DNA of 64,000 nt. It comes from Nautilus pompilius (taxonomy: Eukaryota > Mollusca > Cephalopoda > Nautilida > Nautilidae). The notes beneath the pieces were generated by a model. The model ran no database searches, was not told the origin of the DNA, and saw only the letters and a list, made by a program, of their open reading frames with translations. Each line of letters begins with the position of its first letter. Position 1 is the first letter of the stretch. This document shows, piece by piece, positions 48,614-59,900 of this stretch. A program made the position numbers and the translations under genes. Location of the stretch: contig JACATO010001113.1 in the NCBI GenBank assembly GCA_018389105.1, positions 89,501-153,500 on the forward strand. The letters run 5' to 3'.

Positions 48614-50356
48614 TCATCTCTGGGTCTCAAGGGTTCTTGGCTTCCACACGGGGGCATGGTCTTTTTGGAGAGGTTCTTTACCTAGAATAATATCTGCAGA
48701 CTTTTCTGCCACCATTATGGTCGGTCCATTCAGGTTGCCGCTAACAATACTGGGCATGATTGATGCATCAACTACACGCAAGTTCTCCACACCAATGACA
48801 CGTGTACTGGGATCAACCACTGCCATCTTGTCAGTGCTTTGTCCCATTTTGCAAGTGCAGGAAGGATGGTAGGCGGATTCGGACATTGCACGGCCAAACG
48901 CATCAATTTCCTCATCACTGTGAACGGTTCTCCCCGGAGTGAGCTCTGCTGCTCTGTATGGATCAAAAGCCTTCTGTGAGAGAATTTCACGTGCCAGCTT
49001 AATGCTGGCTCTCATTTCTCTACAATCATTTTCTGTGCTAAAATAGTTTGCAACAATCTGTGGGTGTTCACTGGGATCTTTGGATCTCAACTTTAGATGG
49101 CCTTTGCTGGCGGAGCGCAGTGGGCCTACGTGGACTTGGTAAGCATGACAGTCTGCTGCTTTTCTGCCGTGATCCACTACTATAGAGGGTAGAAAATGAA
49201 ACTGGATATCTGGATGAGTCACCCCTGGTTGACTGCGTATAAAACCACCAGACTCTAGGTGGGCAGTGGCCCCATCTCCTTTGAATGTTGTAAACCACTG
49301 CAGACCAATACGAATCATGTTATGTGGGAATTTCCACTGAGCAGTGTATAATGTTACTGGCTGCTTGCATTTTTGTTGAATGTAGACTTCCAAGTGATCC
49401 TGCAGGTTCTCCCCTACACCTGGAAGATGGGCCACAACAGGTATGTCCAGTTTTTTCAGGTCATCTGCATTTCCAATCCCTGAGAGCATCAGAAGCTGAG
49501 GAGAATTAATGGCACCTCCACTCAGAATCACATCTTTTGTGGTCCTCACCTGGTGCAACTCTCTGCCCTGCTTGAATTCCACACCCACTGCTCTTTTGTC
49601 TTCAAACAGAACCCTTGTCACCAGTGCTCTCACCTTTGTAGCCAGATTTGGTCTTGTCAAAACTGGCCGCAGGTACCCACTAGCTGTGCTCCATCTTTTC
49701 CCCCTGTGGATGGTCATGTCCATCCAGCCAAATCCTTCCTGCTGATAGCCGTTCATGTCATCTGTGAATGGGTAGCCTGCTTCAATTCCAGCATCAATAA
49801 ATGCCTGGTGGAGTGGATTAACAGATTTTCCTCGAGAAACATGAAGAGGTCCACTGCTACCACGGTAATCATTCCCACCAAGCTCATGCGTCTGGGACTT
49901 CTTGAAGTATGGTAAACATTCAGCATACGACCAATTTGTGGCACCTTCTGTTTCCCATCTGTCATAATCATACGCATGCCCTCGCACGTAAACCATAGCA
50001 TTAAGAGAAGATGATCCACCCCAAACTCTTCCCCTGGGCCAGTATGCCACCTTATTGTTGATATTTTTCTCAGGCTCTGTGTGGTAATACCAGTTATACC
50101 GTTCATCACATAGGTTGTACATTAGTGCTGCAGGCATGTGTATCTTCCAGGAGTAGTCTTTGGGCCCAGCTTCAAGCAGCAAAACCTTGTTTTCAGGGTT
50201 CTCAGACAGCCGATTGGCTAGCACACAACCAGCTGATCCAGCCCCGACAACAACATAAGTATATTCCTCAAGGGTTTTCTGACTTGATCGGGTGGTAGAA
50301 GAGCTGAAATGTCTACAGGGAGACTGGAATCCAGATGGGGGTAGTTTCGACTTCAT
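48614..50356 (-). CDS. CHDH: Choline dehydrogenase, mitochondrial
   Basis: An FAD-dependent GMC oxidoreductase that oxidises choline to betaine aldehyde at the mitochondrial inner membrane, the first step to the osmolyte and methyl donor betaine. The open frame gives 580 residues (human enzyme 594). Residues 1-30 are Ser/Arg-rich without acids until the Glu pair, as in a mitochondrial targeting peptide. The FAD-binding GAGSAG is at 38-43, GMC signature 1 (GRVWGGSSSLNAMVYVRG) at about 109-126 and signature 2 (GAINSPQLLMLSGIG) near 290. The catalytic His (SAYHPSCT, about 497) and Asn (GNLNGPT, about 543) are present. The ATG at 50,356 is the only Met near a targeting peptide; an acceptor (GATTTTCAG) at 50,378 points to a 5' UTR exon to the right, not located. 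No break in the frame. Other GMC dehydrogenases are less likely, given the choline dehydrogenase-like Cys-rich HPSCTCKMG. Confidence 0.93.
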   Translation of the reverse strand: MKSKLPPSGFQSPCRHFSSSTTRSSQKTLEEYTYVVVGAGSAGCVLANRLSENPENKVLLLEAGPKDYSWKIHMPAALMYNLCDERYNWYYHTEPEKNINNKVAYWPRGRVWGGSSSLNAMVYVRGHAYDYDRWETEGATNWSYAECLPYFKKSQTHELGGNDYRGSSGPLHVSRGKSVNPLHQAFIDAGIEAGYPFTDDMNGYQQEGFGWMDMTIHRGKRWSTASGYLRPVLTRPNLATKVRALVTRVLFEDKRAVGVEFKQGRELHQVRTTKDVILSGGAINSPQLLMLSGIGNADDLKKLDIPVVAHLPGVGENLQDHLEVYIQQKCKQPVTLYTAQWKFPHNMIRIGLQWFTTFKGDGATAHLESGGFIRSQPGVTHPDIQFHFLPSIVVDHGRKAADCHAYQVHVGPLRSASKGHLKLRSKDPSEHPQIVANYFSTENDCREMRASIKLAREILSQKAFDPYRAAELTPGRTVHSDEEIDAFGRAMSESAYHPSCTCKMGQSTDKMAVVDPSTRVIGVENLRVVDASIMPSIVSGNLNGPTIMVAEKSADIILGKEPLQKDHAPVWKPRTLETQR

Positions 50357-50377
50357 GCCAAACAATGTTAGGGGAAC
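50357..50377 (-). other. 5' UTR part of the CHDH coding exon, with splice acceptor
   Basis: CTAGATTTTCAG lies just 5' of 50,377. The reading frame stays open back to the acceptor (VPLTLFG before the Met), so an upstream coding exon cannot be fully excluded. Confidence 0.5.
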
Positions 50378-50399
50378 CTGAAAATCTAGAGCAAAATCA

Positions 50400-53300
50400 C
50401 CTTCATTTCATTTTCCATTTTAATAATAATAAAAAAAATTAAGACAGACATTTTCAGTATATAAAAGTAGCATCTAAGAACGAGAGAAAAGAATGTTTAG
50501 CATACCAGCATTTAAAGAGGAGGAAAGAATCACGTCTTCTATCACTGACAAAAAACATATTAGTATCAAATGAAACCAAACTCACTCAGACATCTTTAAA
50601 CCACATTGTTATAAAAAGATGAAGCAGAGAGCACAACACTCTCAAGTTCCACCTTTGCTACAGAAATTAAAGATGATAAATAAGTCACTGCTGTCCACTG
50701 AATCAAACCAACGTAAACAACTTTACTGGAATGCATCTCAATTTCCTAGACAAAATGTATCGTTTTTTTTCTCTCCTATATACCAGTTTGGTTCAACTGA
50801 AGTAACACTGCCATAATAGTATCTGGCCAGGTTTTCATTTGAACATTCCCAGTAGATGCTAGACATATGTAACTTATTAAAGACATTTGCCAGTTTTAAA
50901 TTAAAAAGCAACGTTTAAAAATAATAAAGATTCTTTCTAGTCTGTGTGTGTGTGTGTGTCTCTCTGATTGGAAAAATGGAAAAATCTGCATTCCTTTACA
51001 TCCTGCTAACATCTCTTCAAGATATATTACTAGTAGAAATACTGATGTACAGGATGCAAAACCTGCAGCTGGAATGATGTTGTTGTTGTTGTTTTTTTAA
51101 TTAATGTAATGTGTGGCACCATCCACCAAAAGATGATGAACAGTCACACAAGGTGCAGAAACACAGAAAATAAGACCTTTACCAGAAGAATCCATTAAAA
51201 AAAAAAGTGTGTTACCAGGAGGAAAGTCAAGCGCCTGAACAAAAATAAAAGGGTAAGACTTCATAAGTAGTAAACTCTCTCTCTGTTTCTTTGGGATTTC
51301 TGTTTGGACTTAAGATAAAAAAATGAAAGTGCGCGTGCATTCGCTAACGATATCCTCCTTTCGCATCTGCTTGATTATTTCAACAAAAAGAGAGAGAAGA
51401 TGCACTGCCCGCTTCTGCAATTTACCGACATTTCATCTGTTTTAACCATCTGCATACCGCTCTGGGCGAGTTTTCATCCAGCTACCCTTCAAATCTGTAT
51501 TACTCAAGACAGGCTGAACCATAGCTGGTGGCATAGTACCCGCCCCATTACTACAAATAACCCTTTCGTAATAACAAGTCTACATGTTGTCCCAACCCCC
51601 CCTCCACGTTTTTGCATTACAAATGTGTTGACTGAAAACAATAGCTTCTAAGCCAGAGTGGGTGGTCTGGGTAATACGGTACATGGAGCTAGATGTTTTA
51701 ATTTCTTAAAACAGTATAATCAAATCAGCAAATCATCTTGATACCAAATAGAATTATTTTAAGTTACACTTTCTAGAATAATACCTGATAAAATAGTAGC
51801 AAGTGTTAATTCAGGTGGTCTACTTTTATATATCTCTCTCCAAACAGCTTGTCAGGGCTTCCCCCCCCCCCACACTTCCCAGGTAGTGCGTTTTTTCCTC
51901 ATGGACTAAACTGAAATAAATGGAATTTACTGTTAATTTTTTTTTTAAAAAGTTGAAGTTTAAAAGCAATTCTAATGCAGGTTTTTTTTCTCTCTCCAAA
52001 GAACTTATGCATCTCTCTCCCTTAGCTCACTCCTTCCGTTGTGTCTGCATTTGGTGAGGAATGCCAGTCCATTTCAGGTTATCAGACGTCCGCCTTCTCA
52101 AGCGAGATAACCCAATCCTTTGAGTACAGCTACATGGGAAGTATCAATCTCGACGGGGGATAGGTCCCCCCCCCCAAAACAGCATAACCCTTGGAAAACA
52201 CGCTTGCAGGATTGCCCGGTCAGAATCAGCGTTCCAGTCTAATTCGGTTTTGTTTCTGACTGATGTGTTAGTGACTTTCCCCCTGGTGGTAAAGGTCAGA
52301 GTTATAGCACCCAAAAGAATCCAGTTTTCTTTCTTTAAAATAAATTTTATTACAAAATTAGGAATACATTTTATATAAACAAACAAAAAAAAAATTCTCT
52401 CATAACAACAACTCTCAGAAAAAAAAATATAATAACAAAATTAGTTATCCATTACATTTGTTCATAAAATCATGAGCGGCCATATCCTTAACCCCCTAAC
52501 TACCAACGAATACAGGATAAACTTGTGGTGCAGTGCTGGAACGCTTAAAATGAGAGTCACAAGCAGAATACAAATGCCCATCCACCCCGCTCTCCTCGTT
52601 TGTCCTTTATTCTTCTTGAGCGGAAATGTTACTTCAACATCTTTTTTTGAAACAATGCCTCACGCACAAGTGGATAAAACAAAAGGGATTAGCTTATTTC
52701 TCACAGTTGGATTAACTGATTTTGTAGCAATTGTCACCAATGAATTCGGGGAAGGGGTTGCTTTAAGCACTTTTGCCCTAATACACCAGCATAAACCAAT
52801 TAAAGGAAAGACAGACCAGTTATATATACATTTTTTTTATTACTTATATGCTAATTTTCTCACTCTGAGAAGTGGCAGGCAATAATCCAAAACGCGTCGC
52901 TCCGCCTCACGTAACCCACTGTTGCACTTATGTTCAGCCAATAAAGAAATAGATAAAACTCTTTCAGTGCTTGTTTTATCGATTTATAGTTTCTGCTCCC
53001 ACAATTCCTTCCAAAAGGCCACCGACTGTAGACACCTGTGTCCAGCAGCGGCCTTTCTGAGTCTTCTGAATTCCCATGGGGTGTTGTGCTGCCAAGAAGA
53101 GAGTCCTTATTTTCCAGCACCTAAGCCTAACTAGTGTATAAAAAAATCATTCTATGAGCGAATGAAATAGTCATATCTGTGAGACATGGTAACGAGGAAA
53201 GAAAAATGCTAAAGCTGTTTTGTTTTACCAAGTTATCTTTCCTTACATGTTAAATTAAAGGGTTAAAACAAGAGGAAAAAAAAAAAATTGTCATGGAAAT

Positions 53301-54210
53301 AGTACATTCGTAAACATGGAAGAAAGACTAGAAAACTAGTGTATTAAATATTTATGATGGCGATTATTTGTTTAATATTCAGAGCTAAAAGAAAAATTTA
53401 TAAAATAATTGCTGGAGTGAGCATCATCGTTAGCAAAGAGAGATTATGAATTACCAAGATAAAAATATAGAAAGATTTATTTGGCAACAAATCCTGAGGT
53501 GATCCTTTTAATAACAGCTGAAAAATTTATTTCAAATTAATATGGTAGAGAACATATTCCCTAATAATCAGATTTCTATTTTACTTATCTATATAGCAAA
53601 TTACATTTAAGAAAAAAGAAAGAAAAAAAGTGAAGTTACAATTTATTAACTGTGAAACTGCTATTAGTTACTGATATTACCTGCAATTATGATCAACTTA
53701 CTTGTGTGGTTTTCACTTTTTGTGTTTGTGCATTTGTTTGTTACTCTTTCATGGCTGAACTGTAGCAGCTGGAGGCCCCCCAAATTTTGGGCTGTAGGTA
53801 CCTCAGAATCTGGGCAAGATTTAAGCTACTACACGTTGGCCTAAAGCCATTTTTTACTCCCATGCAGTGCTGGGTATCCAAGCTAGTACATAATTAAAGT
53901 AATATGTAGCATCTAGCAACACGATTAAGCAATCACTGTCAAATTTAACCATCTCAAATAAATGTTGTTAAAATTTATTCACACTACTGAGCCTCGGTAT
54001 TCAATAACTTTGTGCGCGAGTCGTCCTCCCAGTCCACTCACAGAGAACTGAACACCAGCCATGAAAAGATAAGGAAGATCACAGGAAGTCTCATGTGATG
54101 CTAAATGACATCACCACTTTGTGTAAAATGGCAACCTCTAGCATCATAAACACATTTCTAAATGTGTATCTGCTTTAGAATTTTTAGCATAGCATTAATT
54201 AAAATTTAAG
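50400..54210. other. Intergenic stretch upstream of CHDH
   Basis: Probably holds the CHDH promoter and first exon, but neither could be placed. CpGs are commoner at 51,330-51,650 and 52,020-52,290 than nearby. The 137-residue plus-strand frame at 52,472 has no recognisable domain. A short GT run is at 50,943-50,959 and a C-run at 51,861. Confidence 0.4.
50772..50852. repeat. Palindromic hairpin element, copy 4
   Basis: CTGAAGTAACACTGCCATAA with TAGTATCTGGCCAGG and TTTTCATTTGAACATTCC matches the reverse complement of copy 2 over the loop and one arm; the other arm (CAGTTTGGTTCAA) has drifted. Confidence 0.6.
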
Positions 54211-54216
54211 TATATA

Positions 54217-55742
54217 CAGGTGCATCTCAAAAAATTAGAATATCGCGGAAGAGTTCAATATTTTTTGTCAGTTATTTCAGAAAGTGAAAATTGTATATAT
54301 TCTAGACTTGTTACATGTAAACTAAAATATTTCAAGCCTTTTTTAATTTTAATTTTGATAATTACGGCCGACAGCTCAAACAAATAAAACAAACATATCT
54401 CAAAATATTAGAATATTCCATTTCGAGTTTGAGTAAATCACTATTTATGCAGTATAAATACCATGAATTTCTCAGTCTGGTTCAGTACACACAACCACAA
54501 TCATGGGGAAGACTGCTGACTTGACAGTTGTCCAGAAGACACTCATTGACACCCTAAGCCACAGAAGGTAATTGCTGAAAGGGCTGGCTGTTCGAAGAGT
54601 GCTGTATCAAAGCATATCCATGTAAAGTTGACTGGAAGGGGAAAGTGTGGTAGGGAAAGGTGCACAAGCAAGAGGGATGACCGCAGCCTTCAGAGGATTG
54701 TCGAGCAAAGCCAATTTAAGAACTTGGGGGAGCTTGTGCACCGAGGCTGGAATCAGTGCATCAAGAGCCACCACGTACAGACGTGTCCAGGAAATGGGCT
54801 ACAAGTGTCGCATTCCTAGTGTCAAGCCACTCCTGAACCAGAGACAAGGTCAGAAGTGTCTTACCTCGGCTAAGGAGAAAGAGGACTGGACAGTTTTCCA
54901 GTGGTCCAAAGTCCTTTTTTCAGATAAAAGTAAATTTTGCATTTCATTTGGAAATCAAGGTCCCACAGTCTGGAGGAAGAGTGGAGAGGCACAGAATCCA
55001 AGTTGCTTGAAGTCCAGCGTGAAGTTTCCACAGTCAGTGATGATTTGGGGTGCCATGTCATCTGCTGGTGTTGGTCCACTGTGTTTTATCAAGTCCAAAG
55101 TCAACGAAGCCATCTACCAGGAGATTTTTGGAGCACCTCATGCTTCCGTCTGCTGACAAGCTTTCTGGAGATGCTAATTTCCTTTTCCAGCAGGACTTGG
55201 CACCAGCCCACGGTGCCAAAACTACTATTAACTGGTTTGCTGACCATGGTATTACTGTGCTTGATTGGCCAGCCAACTCACCTGACCTGAACCCCATAGA
55301 GAATCTATGGGGTATTAAAATGTCAAGAGGAAGATGACACACCAGACCCATCAAAGCAACCTGGGCTTCCATAACACCTCAGCAGTGCCACAGGCTGATC
55401 GCCTCCATGCCACGTCACATTGATGCAGTAATGCATGCAAAAGGAGCCCCAACCAAGTATTGAGTGCATAAATGAACATAAATTCGAACTTCTGAAAAGT
55501 TCTATATTATAAATCCTTTTTCTTTTATTGATCTTATGAAATATTCTAATATTTTGAGATAGTGGATTTTTGATTTTCATGAGCTGTGAGTCGTAATCAT
55601 CAAAATTAAAACAAAAAAAGGCTTGAAATATTTCACTATATGTGTAATGAATCTAGAATATATGAAAGTTTCACTGTTTGAATTAAATTATGGAAAAAAA
55701 TGAACTCTTCCACGATATTCTACTTTTTTTGAGATGCACCTG
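54217..55742 (+). mobile_element. Tc1-like transposon (DD34E) with about 210-bp inverted repeats
   Basis: Both ends start CAGGTGCATCTCAAAAAA and lie between TA target duplications (54,215 and 55,743). The inverted repeats stretch to about 54,427 and 55,533 and contain a second TCTCAAAATATTAGAATATT motif at their inner ends, an IR/DR-like layout. It is the best preserved element in the window, inserted between CHDH and the HAD gene. Confidence 0.95.
54503..55463 (+). pseudogene. Tc1 transposase, broken but with all catalytic residues
   Basis: It starts MGKTADLTVVQKTLIDTLSH and ends AKGAPTKY. LFSDKSKF holds the first Asp, FQQDLAPAHG the second, and DLNPIENLWG the Glu 35 residues later (DD34E). 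The frame changes near 54,565, 54,750 and 55,135, and about 20 codons are missing around 55,335 between NLWGI and IKATWAS-like text. The parent sequence is one I know from fish, frog and reptile copies. Confidence 0.9.
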
Positions 55743-55763
55743 TATATATATATATATATATAT
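55743..55763 (+). repeat. (TA)n microsatellite at the Tc1 target site
   Basis: About ten TA units directly after the right end of the Tc1 element. Confidence 0.9.
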
Positions 55764-56018
55764 GCCTAGCCTGTGATACTGAACTCATTAAGAGACTGCC
55801 ATCAAGTTCCTATTCTAGATCTATGCAACTACTAAAATTATAAGATTTATTTGAAAGTATTTCCACTAATATTAACAAAAAAAAAAACAATACATATTTA
55901 AATTATTAATTAAATACTAAAAAGTAGATTACATAACAGAAAGCATCCCACTTTTTTCATTCTGGATCCTGAAAAATGGCTGAACAAGTTGAAATGGCAA
56001 CAGAGTTATGCCCAAGGT

Positions 56019-56024
56019 TTTATT
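56019..56024 (-). terminator. Possible poly(A) signal of the HAD gene
   Basis: AATAAA on the minus strand, about 255 nt after the stop. Confidence 0.35.
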
Positions 56025-56277
56025 TTTTAAATGTGTGCGGCATAATTAAAGTTTATGTATTTGTATTTGCTTCAGTAATGCAATATTTCATTAAAAAATC
56101 ACAGGCAATTCTAAATCTGCTGGCGCATGTGCTTGCCCTTTTTATATACATACATTTCTGATAAAAATTTATATAGAAATCACTAATTTCATTCAATATA
56201 TATCCCAAGTTTATCTTCAGTGTGAAGATAGTGATCACAGCAGTAGAAACATTAGAGGAGGAGGTTCACAAAAAGAT

Positions 56278-56947
56278 TCATAAATTACCTAATAAAGGTG
56301 ATCTTTGCGAAGCAAACTTTCTGTTCTGATGTCTGTCAATCATGTAATCAAGCAAGTGCCAAGCTGAAGGGAAAATGTGGTCTGCGTGAGGCGCAAGGTC
56401 TGCCTGAGAGCCAACCCCACTCAACACCCCAATGCTGGCCTTCACTCTTGCTTCACGCCCCTTCGTCAAATCCTTTGCATTGTCACTTACCACAATGGTT
56501 TCTGAGGGATCCGATTTGAGCTCACTGCAGATGAGAAGTGTGTTGTTGGCAATGGCTCCTGCATCATCCCCACATACCATCATATCAATGTATTTCTGGA
56601 GCCCAAACTTCACCAGTGTGTCAAAAGTCTCTTGGCGACCATCACTTGTGTCAATCGCTATCTTGATGTTGTTTTGCCGTAACTGTTTGAACAGAAACTG
56701 CAGGTCTCCCAGAGACTTGAGCTCGCCTTTGAGTGCTGGTCCGCAGTCCTTCCACGCCTGGTTGGCAGTCATCACCGCTTCCTCGTAGCACAGACCTTCC
56801 TGCCGCAGCATCTGCACAAGGGCATTCTTTATCTCGGTCTTGCTTCCCTCCGCCAGAACCCCACGCTTCATTTTGAGTGAGATTTTGCATATCCCAAGGC
56901 AGTCAAACACCTTGTTCATCAACTTCAGATAAGTCAGTTCTTCTAGT
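56278..56947 (-). CDS. HAD gene, exon C: body of domain 2 and stop
   Basis: Acceptor GCTATTGTTGCAG, 670 nt to a TGA. It encodes [20 protein letters not shown]..., [31 protein letters not shown] and [20 protein letters not shown], ending SPLLGNL. A GTAATT follows SPLL, so a further exon cannot be excluded. Confidence 0.85.
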
Positions 56948-59900
56948 CTGCAACAATAGCAAAAAAAGAGACATGAAAACTCTGTCTGCAAGCAACATCA
57001 ACTACAAGCGTAGAAAATAAAGTTTCTTTAAATGGTAAAAGTTCTATAAATTAAAATTTCTGTATGACAATGACAATGAAAGGCATCTACTTCATTTGTA
57101 CTACACTGGACTAACTTGAAAGCGCACCACCTGAAAACTGCTGCCAATGCTTGTCGGTTTGGGGGGGGGCAGACGTATAAAGTCAACTTTAACTCACGAC
57201 TGTCCACATGCCAGACAACCCAAGGTGGCAGCTATGGCGCAGGACTGCTAAATTTGCGCAAAAACAACTAAGAAATAGGTTACTGTTCATAGCAGTTACG
57301 GTAACTCTAGGCAGACATGGCTTAGCACACCCAGATGCCACACGTAACTGTTTACGAGAGACATGGGTGTCTGTACGGCATCCATATACTGGACCTGCTC
57401 TCTTGCAGCTTTAATAGACACAGCAGCATTTGCAATATTCTCAACAAACTCTTTTCAAGGGGGAAATAAATTAAAAATATATAATGAGGCAATGGAAATA
57501 TGACGGTATGGGCAAAGATGTGCTGGTATAGTCAAGACATGTAGAGGTGGGTTATATCTAGTGAATGTAGTCACTAACAAGAATGCTATTTTTCAAAATA
57601 ATCAAAATTGTACCATTTTCTCAAGCAAATCCCAAGCTGAAACTCCTGTAGCAAAACAATGCTTACAGTCACTTCGCAACCATCTCCTTGCTGATCTTTC
57701 AAGAACAGCAAGCCACTGTTATGCCATGGCCAGCACAGTCCATCTTTGTGCAGAATATGCCAATTAAAACTGAGAATCCCCTTGATCAAATGTAGGTAGG
57801 TAGGTGACTATTTTGAAGAATAAATATGTAGTTGGTGAGAGTCAGGCATCAATCAATGAATGGAAGATGTTTTATCCCCAGTTTATCTGTCAAAGATTGC
57901 CAATAACAATTATTCCCATTCCCCTGTCAAAACATTTCAATGTACTGCTCAATGGCCCCTGTATAAATCTGAATGTATTCACAGCTCGCTTGACTGAAGC
58001 CAATGGTAACTATGGAGAGAGACCATGGATTGGTTAATTACCCAAACCGAGAAAAAAAAAAGGGGAGGGGGAAATATCTTGGCTACCACGTGTGCTTTTT
58101 GCATTACACTTTCTAAGAAAATGAGTCTGCCTTCCCTGGTGGCTCATATTGCAGCAGTAATGATTAACATGTAAATCAAAGACCAACTTACTCATCCTTT
58201 TTTGTGTAAGAGGAGGAAGGGTGGTCAAATTATGATGATGTGAATCTGTATACAATGCGACAAAAGCTGGTTATTTGACATTGTGCAAAAATTAATCTAA
58301 TAAAAGCTTGAAAACCATCAACGATAACAGTGTATGTGTCACCTTCAACATGTAAGAAGCAAGCGAGTTTTTGAGCATGTGGACGGCTATAAAAATGTAC
58401 TTAATACTAGCAGCCATAGCTTTAAATTAGCTGATTCCAGCAAGTAGTAAAATTTCTAATGATTGGAATGAATTACCATCGCATAGTTAATAGTGTCATT
58501 TTAAGAAATGCAATGATGGCCACTTCTCTTCTCTGAGACCCCCTTCCCTTGCATAAACTATGATGACTTCTTCCTTTCCTCTTTAACTACTAAAGTAAAC
58601 CAAAGATGATGATGATCTCTTAGGTTTTGATACAAGAAAGAAATGGCTTCCCACTTTGCATATTTATACACAAAAATTCTAAAGGCAAACTGAGCTAATG
58701 AACAACAAAAAAATCCCTCCAAAAACTCACCCACCAGTGTATAATTTAGATGTAAATTTATTTTTTGTCTTTTTTTTTCCCTTTTCTGGTTCATAATCTA
58801 GTTCATTCATAAAAGAAAATTATGCACTCTTTTATACTGAAATCAAGTGAACAAGTATTACCACAACCCAGTTTGGAGATGAACGTCTAGTTCTTCTGCA
58901 TGCACACAATGCCATTTAGGACTAAGTTCTATTTTCCTTGACATTTGTTGAGGTTATTCTTTGCTTATGCATGATCAGTTATTCTGATTACAGATCATTC
59001 CCACTATTAACCAATGCACAGGATACTAGAAAAGAAAAATCCAGTTTTTTCTTAAGTCAGTTTAACTTACCTTTTGGCAATCTGTTTTGTCCAAGCAAAC
59101 CACATGGCCTGCGAACAGACAAGAGTCCCATGTAGGTCAAATATGGCTAGTGAGAGTTTCTGAGCTTTCAATTTCTCGTCCCTAGCTACGGTTTCTTCTC
59201 CAGCACGACGCTCCACAAGCATTCGCTCATCGGCCGAGTAAACGTAGCAGTCTTTCCACTGATCTGGTGGCAGAATCAGGGGAAACAAATCCTTGACACT
59301 GCTGATCACATGATCGGCATGTGGCTGCAGATCCTGCTTGTCTCCAACACCACTTAGAACACCAATGCTGAGACCCAGATTTGCAGCTTTCCCCATCCGC
59401 ACATCAACTTTGGTGTCACCAACCATCACTGCATGTGAGGGCTCAACACCCAGCTTGTTGCAGATTAACAATGCATTGTGTGGAGATGGCTTAGGCTGTG
59501 AGTAACTGTCATCTCCACAGATCACCATGTCAACATTCTCCTTTAGCTGTAGCTCTCTCAGCAGGTTCTCTGTACCTTTTCTGGAGTCTGTCGTGCAGAT
59601 TGCCACTTTCACATCATTCTTCTTCAGAATGCGGAACAAGGCCTGCAGGTCAGTTAAGGATCGCAGAGTCTTCGAGTTGCTGGTATTACCCTCTTCCCAG
59701 CTTTCATCCACAATCTGTTGGGCAGTGACTAGAATCAAACCCCTCTTTAACTAGAAGCTCAGCCAGCTCCTCCTGAATGATGGCATTTGTGGCCTCTGCC
59801 AAGAGACCTGGCTGAATCCTGTTGGTCAGTGTGCACAGACCCAGGACTTCATATACCTTGTCCTTCAAGTCAAGCCCAGTTGCTTTAACCAATCTGTATA

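Noticed and set aside
49509-50109. Frames of 78-120 residues overlapping the choline dehydrogenase gene on both strands
   Set aside because: Shadows of the strong CHDH frame, which has all family motifs.
52472-52885. 137-residue plus-strand frame MSGHILNPLTTNEYRINLWC...
   Set aside because: No recognisable motif, no splice or promoter support; could be chance in a CpG-richer patch.
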